Shown: piece by piece, positions 11,228-22,199 of the stretch
How positions within the stretch are numbered: the first letter of the stretch is position 1
How the letters are laid out: every line of letters starts with the position of its first letter
Source of the DNA: Sycobia sp. Sy_11
Taxonomy: Eukaryota > Arthropoda > Insecta > Hymenoptera > Epichrysomallidae
DNA length: 64,000 bases
Assembly (NCBI GenBank): GCA_018907035.1
Contig: JACCIC010000022.1
Location: 4,736,001-4,800,000, forward strand
Direction: 5' to 3'
Program-made: the position numbers and the translations under genes
The notes under the pieces: model-generated
The model's input: the letters and a program-made list of their open reading frames with translations, nothing else
Told to the model about the DNA's origin: nothing
Databases searched by the model: none

Positions 11228-12150
11228 TTATATGTATATATAAGTTATTAAACCTAATAAATATTCTTGGCTAAAACCTCTTGCTACTAGTTTGGCTTTA
11301 TATATGTAACTTTTTATATCATTACTTTTAATTGTGTATATCCATTTACAATCTACAATGGTTTTATTCTCTGGTAAAGGCACTAATTCCCACGTATTAT
11401 TTGGTAGCATCGAATCAAGTTCGTTTTTCATTGCTTTCTTCCACTGAATTTTATCATCACGGTCTTTGATTTCATTATATGATTTGGGAGCTTCATGCAT
11501 AAACGACTAAACAGTCGTTTATGCTTGATAAATATATTCTTCGTTATAAGAGACCGTCGGCGCAGTTTTGAGCCGGTCACTTTCAGAATGTTCCATAGAA
11601 TCGGGTTCTATAGAATCAGATTTATCTGCTTCTTTTACAGATTTACTCCCTTGTTTTCTATTGATTTCTATTTTATCAATTTGAGAGCTTACATCAGATT
11701 TTTTATTAATGTTTACTTTGTGAGAAATACATTTCTCGGGATCATTCTCTAAACTTTTTCTGATTTCAAAACTGTCATTGATTTTATGCCTTTTTGAATT
11801 AAGACATTCATTATCAATGTTTTCTTTGTGTATAGTAGGTCTGGTTTTATTATAATTTACTTCATCAAATACAATATCGCGAGCGATAATTATTGCATTG
11901 TTTTCCGGATTTAATATTTTATAGCCGTTATTTGTATAACCAATCAAAATAGCTTTAAACGATTTTTTATCAAATTTACTTTTTCTAGTTTTCTCATGAA
12001 TATATACAGTTGGACCAAAAATTTTTAAATAATTTAAATTCGGTTTTTTATTATGCCAAAGTTCAAAAGGTGTTTTATTCTGCGATATCGCTTTTGTTGG
12101 TGTTCTATTTAATAAATAATTGGCGAAGGTTCCAATGTGCTTATAAAGGC
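11228..12150 (-). pseudogene. Ty1/copia retrotransposon relic (integrase C-terminus to start of RT)
   Basis: Read 3' to 5' on the plus strand, the minus strand encodes first YLLNRTPT and TPFELWHNKKPN (integrase end; 12100-12020), then GYKILNP and RDIVFDE (copia linker after integrase; near 11930-11860), an acidic/basic linker, an in-frame stop near 11515, and then WKKAMKNELDSM, NNTWELVPLP, CKWIYTIK and YKAKLVARGFSQE (start of copia reverse transcriptase). The gag, protease and most of integrase are missing on the upstream side, where the BEL LTR begins at 12180; the rest of RT and RNase H is missing downstream. It is therefore an internal fragment, broken by a stop. Confidence 0.88.
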
Positions 12151-12179
12151 GAAATGATCTTCATCGTGATTTTCAGTGT

Positions 12180-12547
12180 TGTTTGAATTTTAAAGAAATA
12201 GAATATCAATGCAGACTAATATTTCAAATAACACAAATAAATAAATTGATATTTTTTTATTGGGTTAGGCGTGCAATAAAGCATAAACAAACAAAACAAG
12301 ATTTTTTTATATAATAAATTTTAATTTAAAATAAAAGATTGTGGTACTTATCCGGCATAAAAAAACCCCAGTCCCATGTGGGGAAAAGCCGTTTAAATAC
12401 CACAACAACTATATTTACAAAACTATAATTACATAAAATAAGAACAGCACCGTGGTGAAATGAGTATATAATTTAAATCTAAAATGTATCTAATACTAGG
12501 AAGATCTAAGACTAATTATAAAAAAATAACGCTCGCGACATGATAAT
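12180..12547 (-). repeat. BEL 3' LTR
   Basis: Begins TGTTTGAATTTT on the plus strand and matches 19082-19449 nearly base for base. It contains the CCCCA/TGGGG hairpin near 12366-12383. The last seven bases (TGATAAT) are shared with the other LTR, so the end is placed there although the canonical TG..CA form would stop at 12540. Confidence 0.92.
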
Positions 12548-13477
12548 ACAATAACACTAAATTAATTAAGAGCTCGCTTAGCCCGTAGTTTACACTTACG
12601 TGATTTTACGCTCAGTCGGCGACACTCGCTATAACATAGATTTGAAGGTAAAGGAAACTGGATTTCTTTACCAAGGTACAGGAAGATATTGCCCAAAAAT
12701 CCTAGGCGTACTGTAGCTCCGACGTCTCGGACAATAACACTACAGTTACGCCAATGTTGCCGATCTGAGGGCAGAAAGTGGCGGCAACACCCCAGAGGCC
12801 CGGGACGACCTCTAATAGCGCAGCGGACTATGCCGTCGCTACTCCTTTGATACCGACACACTACGCTATCACAGTACGCACTCAGAGCTCTGATAAACAA
12901 TCCCACAAATGGATCAATGCACGAAACGGTTCAGCTTAATCGCACTTAAATACGGCGACGAAACCAGAGAGAGAGAGAAAATGCAACCTAACACCGCGGC
13001 GTCTAAATATGGATTGAAATGTCTTCAAAAAGTCTTCTCAAGAAAAGTGGGAAAACTAACACCAACCCATACGACCATTGCGCCGTCCAATCAAAAACCG
13101 GAACAAAAAGTGTGCGACTGAAAGTCCGCGCGGATTTTGTCGCGCGGCCGTTTCTATACGCAGGTATATGATTACCTAAGCTGACCCCATCTGATCCGGC
13201 CGACGCATCCGTACTTCGGTCCTCGTACGTGCCGGACGCGGATTCGAGAGGATTATTGTTCAGTACAGAGTAGTTGATGCGGCAGCCCAAAGTACCCGCA
13301 ATAAACTAAATGTTTCTTTACTCATTTCCGATCTCTCTCTCTCTCTCTCTCTCACTCTTATTCTCTCGCTCGCTTGCTTACATATGGAGCGCAAATGGCC
13401 CGAACATACCGCCCGCCTTCGTCCTCCGGACGAACAGTCACCCCATAAAACTAGGCGTCTACTTCATGATACTTTAT
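12548..13477 (-). other. BEL 3' internal non-coding region
   Basis: Lies between the end of Pol and the 3' LTR. It holds open frames of 95 and 114 codons on the minus strand that match no BEL domain and no membrane-protein pattern. A (CT)n run is at about 13331-13353. I treat it as the 3' untranslated part; an extra accessory ORF cannot be excluded. Confidence 0.5.
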
Positions 13478-16427
13478 CTAATTTTCTTGATCTTTCGGAC
13501 TATCCAATATCAAAGGTGCTAGGCACGCTATATGGCGACGAAGTATATTGTTGGTAGTTTTTAAAGTAACCACGCGCACAAGTCCATCTGCGCCGGGGTG
13601 AACTTCGAGAATGCGTCCCAATGGCCATTTAGATGGAGGGTATCTATTATCCTTTAATAGATCCTCTCTGTTGTAGCTGTAAAATATACTCATTCGACCA
13701 GCGCTTCCAGAACTGATTTCGAATGCGCTGCAGGAGCTGGAATCGGTCGAGTCTATTCTGCGGTACTGATGGTGGCTCTTCATCTGGAATAATACCTGAA
13801 GCGGTTCCGATGAGGAAGTGAGACGACGTCAATGCTTGCAAATCGTCTGGATCTGATGTAAACTGACCTAGTGGCCGTTAGTTCAGACATGCTTCAATCT
13901 CGGCCAGAACCGTGGAAAACTCCTCGAAAGTCAGTACATGCTGTCCAATCGTTTTTTTGAGTAATGTTTTCGTAGATTTGACTCCGGCCTCCCATAGGCC
14001 TCCATAGTGTGGCGTCGTGGGAGGTATAAAATTCCATGAAGTTCCGTCGTTGGCAAGCACTCCTGACACCTCCTGGTAAAATTCTGATGCAGCCCTAAAC
14101 ATTTTCCGAAGCTCAGCGTCCGCGCCCCGATACATCGTCGGGTTATCGCTGAAAAGCTGTTTGCAAAGGCCCCTTCCGCTCACGAACCGTCGGAAAGCCG
14201 ACATAAAGGTTGCCGATGTCAGGTCACTCACAAGCTCTAGATGAATTGCTTTGGTGGTGAAGCAGATAAAAAGAGCAATGTAGCCTTTATACGAGCGCTG
14301 ACCACGCCCCTTTGAGGTGCGTACCTGAAAAGGGCCCGCGTAATCCATTCCAGTAGTCGTAAACGGACGAGCTGGGGTCACGCATGCCGCAGGTAAATCA
14401 CCCATGAGCTGCTGCGCCAAGTGTGGTTTATATTTCTGGCATTTAATACATTTGTATATTGTAGACTTGACTACGAAGCGCATTCCTATAATCCATACAA
14501 AACGCAATAAAATACTTGTTGTAAGAGTTGGTCCACCATGTAACGCATACTTATGTGCATATTTTACAAATAGTCGACTAAGTGTCGAGCATCGCGGCAA
14601 TATCGGTGACTGTTAGACATGACGCGGTAAATCTGCATTATTCAATCGACCACCTACTCTTAAAATACCGTTTCCGTCTATGATAGGCTTTCGTTTGCGT
14701 AATGGACTTTGTTTTGCTAGTGCCTTTCCGGTTTTTATTTGTACTATTTCTTTTGAAAACGCGAACGATTTCGACAATTTTATTAGGGCGAGTTGGGAAT
14801 AATTCAATTACGCTGTTGTGAGCACTATCAGATATGGGGTCTGTCCAGTCTTGCGTCGGCGAAGTTGCAGCAACGGTCGCAAGCACCACGCCGTCACACG
14901 AATTAATCGAGTGAGGCTAGAAAATGTTGTCAAAAGTACTGGCTCGTCAGTACTCGACCGAGCGTGCAGTGCTTGCAAAGTCGTGGGTGGCTGAGGCCAT
15001 TTTTCAAATGGAAAGGCGAGCCACATTGGTCCATGCCACCACAACTCATTCGACCGCAACTCCGCCGGTGTTGCACCGCGAGTAGCTAAGTCCGCCGGAT
15101 TTTGTTTCGTGGGGACATGTGCCCATGTCGCTGAAGGTAGCTCTGTCTGTATCAGTGATACGCGATTAGCGATAAAAGTTTTCCACTGACATGGGTGTTT
15201 TTTGAGCCACATGAGCACTATCTGGCTGTCCGACCAGAGACGAACTGGAACGCTTTTTACGAACTCTAGTTTCTCTAAACGTTTCACGAGTTTCACAAGG
15301 AGGGCAGCTCCGCAAAGTTCCAACTTGGGAATGCTTACAGTCTTCACGGGTGCGACTTTGGTTTTGGCAGTTAGCAACGCTACGCGAAAATTACTATTTC
15401 CGACGTCGATTCGCAGGTAGACGGCCGCCACGTATGCGCGAGAAGAGGCATCAGAGAACCCGTGAATTTCAAATGAATTTTGCTGTGATAAGCCAAGCTA
15501 GCGGGATACTGATAATTCAGGTAGTTTTGATAGCGACTGACAATAATGCTTCCATTTTTCGCGAACTTCCACGTAAGGGCTCATCCCATTCCATTTCTCT
15601 ATCCATAAGTCCTGTAAAATGATTTTAGCTACGACGGTAATGGGGGCAAGCCAGCCGAGAGGGTCGAACAATCGCGCAATCTCAGAATAGATTGATCTTT
15701 TCGTCAACTTTTCTGCGTTATCATTTAAATGTTTCGTGCTAAAACTAAAATTATCCGAGGATGGGTTCCATTGCACACCGAGTGTTTTCACCTCATTATC
15801 GCTATCGATATTTTTAGGGACACTTTCGTCGCCTGCGCGCGCACATGCAGGTAGTAACTCAGAATGATTCGCGGACCATTTTCCTAATTCGAATCCAGCG
15901 GACTTCAGAATTCCGATAAGTTCGTCCCGTGTTCGAATCGTAGTCTCAAGCTCATCGGCTCCAGCAAACGTGTCGTCAACGTACGTATTTGACTCTAAGC
16001 ATAAAGATCCGATCGGAAAACGCCCTTTTTCTTCACGTGCCAATTGCAATAAACAGCGAATTGCGAGATACGGTGCACATGCTGTACCGTACGTGACCGT
16101 TGTGAGTCGATAGTCAGCAGGGGGTATATCAGGCGATGGAGACCACAGGATACGCTGTAGGTCTTGATCCTCAGGCGCGAGCCGTATCTGCATAAACATC
16201 TTTACTATATCCGCGGCGAACACGTAGCGATACCGACGCCAATTTATTAGTATAAGTGATAAATCACTTTGAAGCGAGGGGCCTGCAATAAGGATGTCAT
16301 TTACGCAATGCTTTTCACACGTCTTGCGAGAGGAGTCGAATACCACACGGATTTTACGATTCGGAGGCGTGCCTGAAATAACCGCATGGTGAGGAAAGTA
16401 CCACGAACGTTCATTAATAAGCTCTGC
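13478..16427 (-). pseudogene. BEL Pol: RT, RNase H, integrase, with in-frame stops
   Basis: Same frame as Gag-protease. RT region (16346-15640) has VVFDSSRKT, FAADIVKMFMQIRL and the YVDDTFAGAD active site. RNase H (about 15470-14830) has GFSDASSRAY, PKLELCGAAL and LWSDSQIVL. The linker GILRVGGRL is near 14650. Integrase (14600-13880) has HGGPTLT, QQLMGDLPAACV, the D of MDYAGPF, the D of FSDNPT (usual family form SDNGT) and the E of YGGLWEAG. The C-terminal block KWPLGRILEVHPGADG follows. The frame is kept for about 2.5 kb yet carries stops at 16428, 15498, 14808, 14613 and 13878, plus a frameshift near 13680. Such scattered stops make a functional Pol impossible without readthrough. Confidence 0.9.
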
Positions 16428-18707
16428 TTATGGAACGACAATCATATGTCCCAGCTTACAGTATGTCTCCATGAATTCCGGATATTCTTGAGCTAAATAT
16501 GGTTCGCGCGCGAACCTTTTCTGCTGATATTTAAGCGAGGCTAAAGCGATTTTTCGCGATTCGGCAGCTACCCGCGGTGGTTCGGCGGCTATCGGGAGTC
16601 GCATGTTATATCGCCCATCTGTATCTCGAACGTGCGTTTCGTTAAAAAACTTCTCGCACGCCTCATCCTCCGGTCTCATTTTCTTATTCGAGATCGGCAC
16701 CTCTTCAACTATCCAAAATCGTTGCATTAATTCGCTCAAGTCTATATCGACCGCGCATCGCAGGGCTTTAATTGTCATTTGGGTGCCAGATACCGCCCGC
16801 CGTGACGCGCATTTACGCGTTGGTCCCGAAATAATCGATCCTAGCGCGGTATTTTGGGCTACCAGTAGATTATTCGTAAACGTTTTGAGACTCGATCGTA
16901 GGAGTTGACCGTAAACATCGGCACCTATCAAAAGATCGACTCGGTCAGCTAGGTGAAATTCCGGATCTGCAAGGAACAGATGGTTGAACTGTCCGAGATC
17001 TAATTCAACAAGGTTCCGAGATGGTAATTCGGACGTGAGCCGCGGCAATACGAAGGCGTAGATTTCGACGTTAAAGTCCGCGTCAGAGCGCGATTGCATG
17101 GTAAAGGAAGTGGTATATTTAACTACACCAACATCGCAATCTCCAACTCGACTTAAATTAGTTTGAACGCGATCCTTTTGTAGGCTTAGTAGCTGAACGA
17201 GCGACTCCGAAACTAAGGTCGCTTCAGAGCCTTGGTCAAGAAGCGCTCGTACGCGAGATTGCGCTCCGTGCGGCCCGAGAACGGTAACTTGCGCAAGTAT
17301 AGAATGTTTAGAGTTAGATGTGTTCGCGGTGCAACTATTTACAGAAACGTTATTACTGGTGTTCGATCGAGCTATATGCGCTTTCAAGGGCGGCGCAGAT
17401 GACGTTTCACCTTTGCTTACAGTTTCTCGGGTACTTCGTTCTTGACTTTCAGAGCGTTTAAAATGCAGCATCATATGATGCTTTTCCTTGCAGATTTTAC
17501 ATCGATGGTTCGACGGACAATTTTTGCTTCGGTGTCGACCGAGGCAGTTAAAACACAGCCTCAAATGACGCACATCATGTTGACGATCATACGCCTTTTT
17601 AGCGAGGAAAGCGGAACAGCGCGTGATGAAATGTGGTTCCGAGCAGAGCGCGCATTTTGACGCGATAACTGGTTGCGACGAATGAGTCATATGAACTTTA
17701 CGCGAATTCTGATTGGCAATATGGGAGAAAGTGGATTTCTTATCCTCTTTGTCGGCGTGAATTACAAACAAGGATTGAGCGCGTTTCTCTAAAAAGCCCA
17801 CTAAATCTACATATTTCGGGAATCGCGAAGTTTCATTCTGCTCACGATCGGATTGAAGAGCAGAGATTTGGCGGTCCCTCGCGATTAAATCTGCTTCCCA
17901 CATTTTTCGCGACTCCGAATCTAAGCGGGATTCTAATGTGTGTACCAGCCACATGTCCCAGTGTTCAACCGGCGCATGCAGGTTCGTAAGTGCCCTAACG
18001 ATCCGTTGCATTTTATCCACGAACGACCGTAATTCGACGGCGGATTCCCTTTTCAAATGAGGCATATTTGCGAGAGAATCAAGCAACTTATTAATCGTTA
18101 AGCGAGGATTATGAAAGCGATCTGTAAGGGCTTTCCACGTCGACGCGTAATTAATCCCTACGATGGCCACGTCTTTTACTAAGTCCGCCGTCGGACCTTT
18201 CAAGCAAGATTTCAGGTATTGTAATTTTGTAGTGTCGGCAATCTGCGGAACATCGTGTACGAGCATAGAAAAAATATCCGCGAAACTGCCCCAATCCTCG
18301 TACTTGCCCGTAAATGTTGGTAAATCTAAGCGTGGCAGTTTCGCCGGACGTTCGCTGTGATCATTGTCTTCGCGCTCGCGGCACCTAGTACTTCCTTGCT
18401 CGTCACACGGAAATTTTGCAAGGAGTGTCAGGAGGTAATCAAGCGTGTCCTCGAATGTACGCTGCATATCTTCAAAACGATTTTCAGTGACGTAAGGATC
18501 ATCGGCAGATTTCACGCGCATCTCAATATCCGTATGGGTTTTACGCGCTTCTACCCAAAGTTCATTAATCGTTTCTACGCGAGTTTGCACTATAATTTTA
18601 TTAAGCGTGTATGGCGCTCTCGCTAGCATTCGATAACCTATTTGCTTAATTTCTTCATTTCGATGCTTTTGTAAAAGCACAAGTTGGGCAAGGGGAACGG
18701 GCGCCAT
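16428..18707 (-). CDS. BEL Gag-protease polyprotein (759 codons, open)
   Basis: Long open frame starting MAPVPLAQLVLL at 18707. The N-terminal part is a Pao-type Gag (peptidase-like DUF1759 region, with LPRLDLPTFTGKYEDWGSF around residue 130 and a following helical stretch). Two zinc knuckles come near residues 385-415: CFNCLGRHRSKNC (a CX2CX3HX4C spacing, one residue shorter than usual) and CKICKEKHHMMLH. The aspartic protease follows, with LLDQGSEATLVSES where the family has the D-S/T-G triad, so D-Q-G is odd. The C-terminal part reaches the beginning of RT (LGHMIVVP) and stops with TAA at 16430-16428, exactly in the frame of Pol. Products would form the particle and process it, but without Pol the element cannot move alone. 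Confidence 0.85.
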   Translation of the reverse strand: MAPVPLAQLVLLQKHRNEEIKQIGYRMLARAPYTLNKIIVQTRVETINELWVEARKTHTDIEMRVKSADDPYVTENRFEDMQRTFEDTLDYLLTLLAKFPCDEQGSTRCREREDNDHSERPAKLPRLDLPTFTGKYEDWGSFADIFSMLVHDVPQIADTTKLQYLKSCLKGPTADLVKDVAIVGINYASTWKALTDRFHNPRLTINKLLDSLANMPHLKRESAVELRSFVDKMQRIVRALTNLHAPVEHWDMWLVHTLESRLDSESRKMWEADLIARDRQISALQSDREQNETSRFPKYVDLVGFLEKRAQSLFVIHADKEDKKSTFSHIANQNSRKVHMTHSSQPVIASKCALCSEPHFITRCSAFLAKKAYDRQHDVRHLRLCFNCLGRHRSKNCPSNHRCKICKEKHHMMLHFKRSESQERSTRETVSKGETSSAPPLKAHIARSNTSNNVSVNSCTANTSNSKHSILAQVTVLGPHGAQSRVRALLDQGSEATLVSESLVQLLSLQKDRVQTNLSRVGDCDVGVVKYTTSFTMQSRSDADFNVEIYAFVLPRLTSELPSRNLVELDLGQFNHLFLADPEFHLADRVDLLIGADVYGQLLRSSLKTFTNNLLVAQNTALGSIISGPTRKCASRRAVSGTQMTIKALRCAVDIDLSELMQRFWIVEEVPISNKKMRPEDEACEKFFNETHVRDTDGRYNMRLPIAAEPPRVAAESRKIALASLKYQQKRFAREPYLAQEYPEFMETYCKLGHMIVVP

Positions 18708-19063
18708 TTCAACCCGATCACGCTTCGTACAATATAAATAAGATTGCAGATATATATGTATTATTTTTATTTATTTGTTTATTTATTTTTTTTAAATATG
18801 CAATTTATGCAACTTGGTGGACATCGCTCTTACTTACGATAATTTAACGTACGTATAATTCGACTTCGCTTTTACCTTTAAACACGATTGTTAACTTAAT
18901 ACTATACTAATTCTAAACACTAAGCTGATTAAATAATGAAATCTTAAATTAGTGAACCACGAGCATGAAAACAATTTAAAATTAGCATATTACATATATA
19001 CCGTTAACTATTAAACTTTTCGTCAAAACAAAATCTCGCTTATCAATTCATGTTACCACACGC

Positions 19064-19081
19064 TCCTCACCCGGGGCACCA
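19064..19081 (-). promoter_or_regulatory. BEL primer-binding site
   Basis: On the element strand TGGTGCCCCGGGTGAGGA directly follows the 5' LTR with no spacer. TGG pairs with the CCA end of a tRNA. I do not assign the tRNA. Confidence 0.75.
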
Positions 19082-19449
19082 TGTTTGAATTTTAAAGAAA
19101 TAGAATATCAATGCAGACTGATATTTCAAATAACACAAATAAATAAATTGATATTTTTTATTGGGTTAGGCGTGCAATAAAGCATAAACAAACAAAACAA
19201 GATTTTTTTATATAATAAATTTTAATTTAAAATAAAAGATTGTGGTACTTATCCGGCATAAAAAAACCTCAGTCCCATGTGGGGGAAAAGCCATTTAAAT
19301 ACCACAACAACTATATTTACAAAACTATAATTACATAAAATAAGAACAGCACCGTGGTGAAATGAGTATATAATTTAAATCTAAAATGTATCTAATACTA
19401 GGAAGATCTAAGACTAATTATAAAAAAATAACGCTCACGACATGATAAT
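19082..19449 (-). repeat. BEL 5' LTR
   Basis: Same 368-bp length as the partner at 12180-12547. Differences seen: A/G near base 38, a T-run indel, C/T and one extra G in the hairpin, G/A in AAAAGCC(G/A)T, and G/A in GCTC(G/A)CGAC. The hairpin is CCTCAGTCCCATGTGGGGG here. Confidence 0.92.
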
Positions 19450-21490
19450 GTCGCGATTTATGAAAACGCATACCCAAGGTGAAGAAAAACCTAGTAGAGA
19501 ACGTACTCCGAATTCAAATCCACCAAGTATGAATAGTGAATCCAAAAACTTCTTAACTCGTACAAGTAAAACCAAATTAGCTACATCCCAACGCTGATTC
19601 CGACCGATTTTATTTTCCAGTAGTCAGTGACGTTCTATTTATTTTGTGAGGAGCCAAACTCAAGCAGCTCTGGTACATATAGAAGCATTATATATGAAAT
19701 TAGAGATAGCTAAGAAGATCCTTAGATTACAAATTGAGAAAAAGAAAAACCTAATTGATGCTATAAGTTTTGCCTTGCAAAAGCAGTCAAATATTACAAG
19801 AAATACTAGGACTCTAAGAATGTACAGATAATATGGCATATGTATCGAAACAAGTAAGGAGTACCAGACACCTCCTACCGATTGCATGCACTCTTAGTTT
19901 TCAGAGGTCACTGGAAATCGATCACAAGTGATTTAGCTAAATGGAATCAGATGAATCTACTCAGATGATGGAAAGATTATTACAAAGTTATGGACAGAAT
20001 GACAGAACACGCCTTTAGAAACCTGGACCCTAAGGCGAATACTTACTTTTCGATTTCTAAAATAAGTAAAGATCGGACAGATTAGAAACTGAAGAAGAAA
20101 CGGCAGCCAGTGACAATGTTATTGACTTTATTAAAAAGAATCGTGTTTACAGATGCAGTCAAAACATCCAAGAAAACATAGATTCAACAAAATTGAGAGT
20201 TAATGCTCGATAACTTCGACAAACGAGAACTAATGAAGTTTTGATTGATCTAGTAAAGTTGATAGAAAAAAACCTCCTTGGTAAATGCTTTGAAAACCGC
20301 TGTTCGAAGCAATAACTTTATAAGAGACCTCAACGTTCTCATAGTGATTAGAGATTTTGCTGTTTGTATGATCAGAGATAAAATTGGCTTCATTTAATTT
20401 GAGAGATAAAATCTTCTCAATAATAAATGAAGCTACGAATATAATTCTCAAATGTAACAAAATTTTCATTCGTTTTGTGAGACATTGATTTACAACAGAT
20501 GCATAGTTACAGAAGAACGTCCACTGCCTTGACCATGAACATGACTGTCTAGACTGTAAAGGTGCAGGCTGCCGTAATTAAAACAGACCATAACATAATG
20601 GATTCTGTATAAGAGGTGCTTTACACCTTTGTTAACAACAACGGCACAGGTAAGACAAATCAGATTATTCGGTCTAGAACTTCAACTGTTTTCAAAATGC
20701 TTGGAAAAAAAATATTATTCAAGAATTACAGTCAAATCTTAATAGTAATAAAAAAGCTCATAATCTTTTGACTCAGCTTTGTATCATAAACAACACTGAC
20801 ATTGTTTTTATCAGAGAATAAGATACATTAGGTACATTAGGTACCGGAGTCCTTTGGATTTTTGAGAAATCTCAAAGATTTCTATATCTCGAATGAGAGC
20901 CTTTTTGAAGAAACACTTGACTGAAGAATCTTTTAGGAAATACTTAGCACCTTGAAAAGTGCACTAAGGGAACTGCAAGGCGATCTAATATATGACGGAG
21001 ACTTTAATGCCTAAGCCCCTGCATGGAGAGAAATGTCACCGGACTTATGATGAAGAAAAGTCATGGATATTATATTCTGTTATGGATTAATATTCCTAAA
21101 TTGTGGATGAAAATGAAGTTTCTGATGATCTGGCTGTAGTGAGACTATTCTAGATTATCTTTAACTAGTAAAAAATTAACATTAAGGGTGATGAACTGAC
21201 AAGTAATAGAAAATTATACGCGCAGCGGCCGTTAAAACATAATTTTTTATTTAGAACATTAACAGAATAAAGCAAATACAAGAATGCAGCTTCTTGGATA
21301 GAATATTGAAAAAATTGGTCCCAAGAAGCTGACAGGCTATGTCGCCGATCCCGGAATTATCTCCAGCTGAGAAAGTTGAACAAATAACTGCAAAGTGAAT
21401 GAAAATCATACATAGAGATTATAGGAATGCACTTAAAACAGGCTAAAAAGGTCGCAATCATTAGAAAAATGTCTGGGACTCCGTCGATAG
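19450..21490 (+). pseudogene. R1-clade LINE relic, 5' part (ORF1 and endonuclease)
   Basis: Heavily mutated, frames change often. 19646-19831 keeps an open ORF1-like stretch rich in K/E/I. The endonuclease is recognisable from about 20715: LQSNLNSNKKAHNLLTQL then DIVFIRE, the opening of R1-type apurinic endonucleases, and near 20990 GDFNA, another catalytic block. The linker toward RT follows (YLQLRKLNKQL, LKQAKKV) to about 21480. It then breaks off; matching downstream RT sequence resumes at about 27711. Frameshifts and stops make it long dead. The BEL LTR abuts its left end. Confidence 0.75.
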
Positions 21491-21777
21491 ATACAAAGAC
21501 TGAGACGTAAAAATTAATACAAACAGATTTATTATACATGTATTTCAAATGATCCAACAGGACTATAAAATGAGCTATTAAGGATAGAAAATGATATTGC
21601 TTACACAATATTTTTCTGTTTGCGTAGGGTAAGTAGTTGATATCAATCAAACAAACTTTGTCGTGTTATAAATAGGGCGACATTTGACAAGTATAAATGC
21701 GATGACCTCATCAGGTTACACATTTTATTTAAAATTATCACAATCTTATTACAATCTGATCAGAAAATAAATAAATA
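21491..21777. other. Unassigned sequence between LINE break and gypsy LTR
   Basis: AT-rich, no motif recognised. It may be decayed LINE sequence or part of another insertion. Confidence 0.4.
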
Positions 21778-21781
21778 CATA

Positions 21782-22169
21782 TGTAGGAGAGTTTATTAAC
21801 AGGGCAAAAATGAACATCGAAATGAACATACATTGTATTCAAAACTTTATTAATTGACAGACTTACGAATGAAAACTAACGCGCATGAATTTTCTCACGA
21901 GATGCATTCTTTGAGCGACATGAATTAACTGAACCGGTACCTCACAACTTTTAAGGGAAGGGCAGGTATAAAAGTTACCGTATGGAATTAAGATGGCCGT
22001 AAATGAAACTCCGGTTGCGCGGAGCATTCGGATGGTTAGGGATTAATGAAGGGACTAGGATTTAAGACAAGCTGGTCTAAATTGTAGGTGCAATAAAATA
22101 AAAAATTTCAAAGGTTGGGAAAATAAGAAATGTGTTGTTTATGTAGTTAGCGTTCGGAAGATCGCTATA
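21782..22169 (-). repeat. gypsy 3' LTR
   Basis: 388 bp and lacks the MITE present in its partner; the intact insertion site reads TTTATTAACAGGG at about 21792. GAGGGAG just inside its right edge, on the minus strand, is a candidate polypurine tract. Confidence 0.92.
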
Positions 22170-22199
22170 ATACTCCCTCGTTAATGTTTTTGTGCGAAA

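Larger units (their letters stand above)
12180..19449 (-). mobile_element. BEL/Pao LTR retrotransposon, full length, recently inserted
   Basis: Two 368-bp LTRs bound an internal region with Gag-protease and Pol in one orientation (minus), in BEL/Pao order: gag, zinc knuckles, protease, RT, RNase H, integrase. By hand the LTRs differ by four transitions and two one-base indels. On the element strand the 5' LTR is the right one; a primer-binding site abuts it. I could not find a matching target duplication: CAGTGT precedes the left LTR and GTCGCG follows the right. Pol is interrupted by stops, so it is inactive despite young LTRs. No envelope gene was recognised. Confidence 0.93.

Noticed and set aside
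11495..11752. 85-codon plus frame over the copia relic
   Set aside because: Antisense shadow of the copia coding sequence.
12562..13290. Possible envelope or accessory ORF in the BEL 3' region
   Set aside because: No signal peptide, transmembrane segment or fusion-type motif; treated as 3' non-coding.
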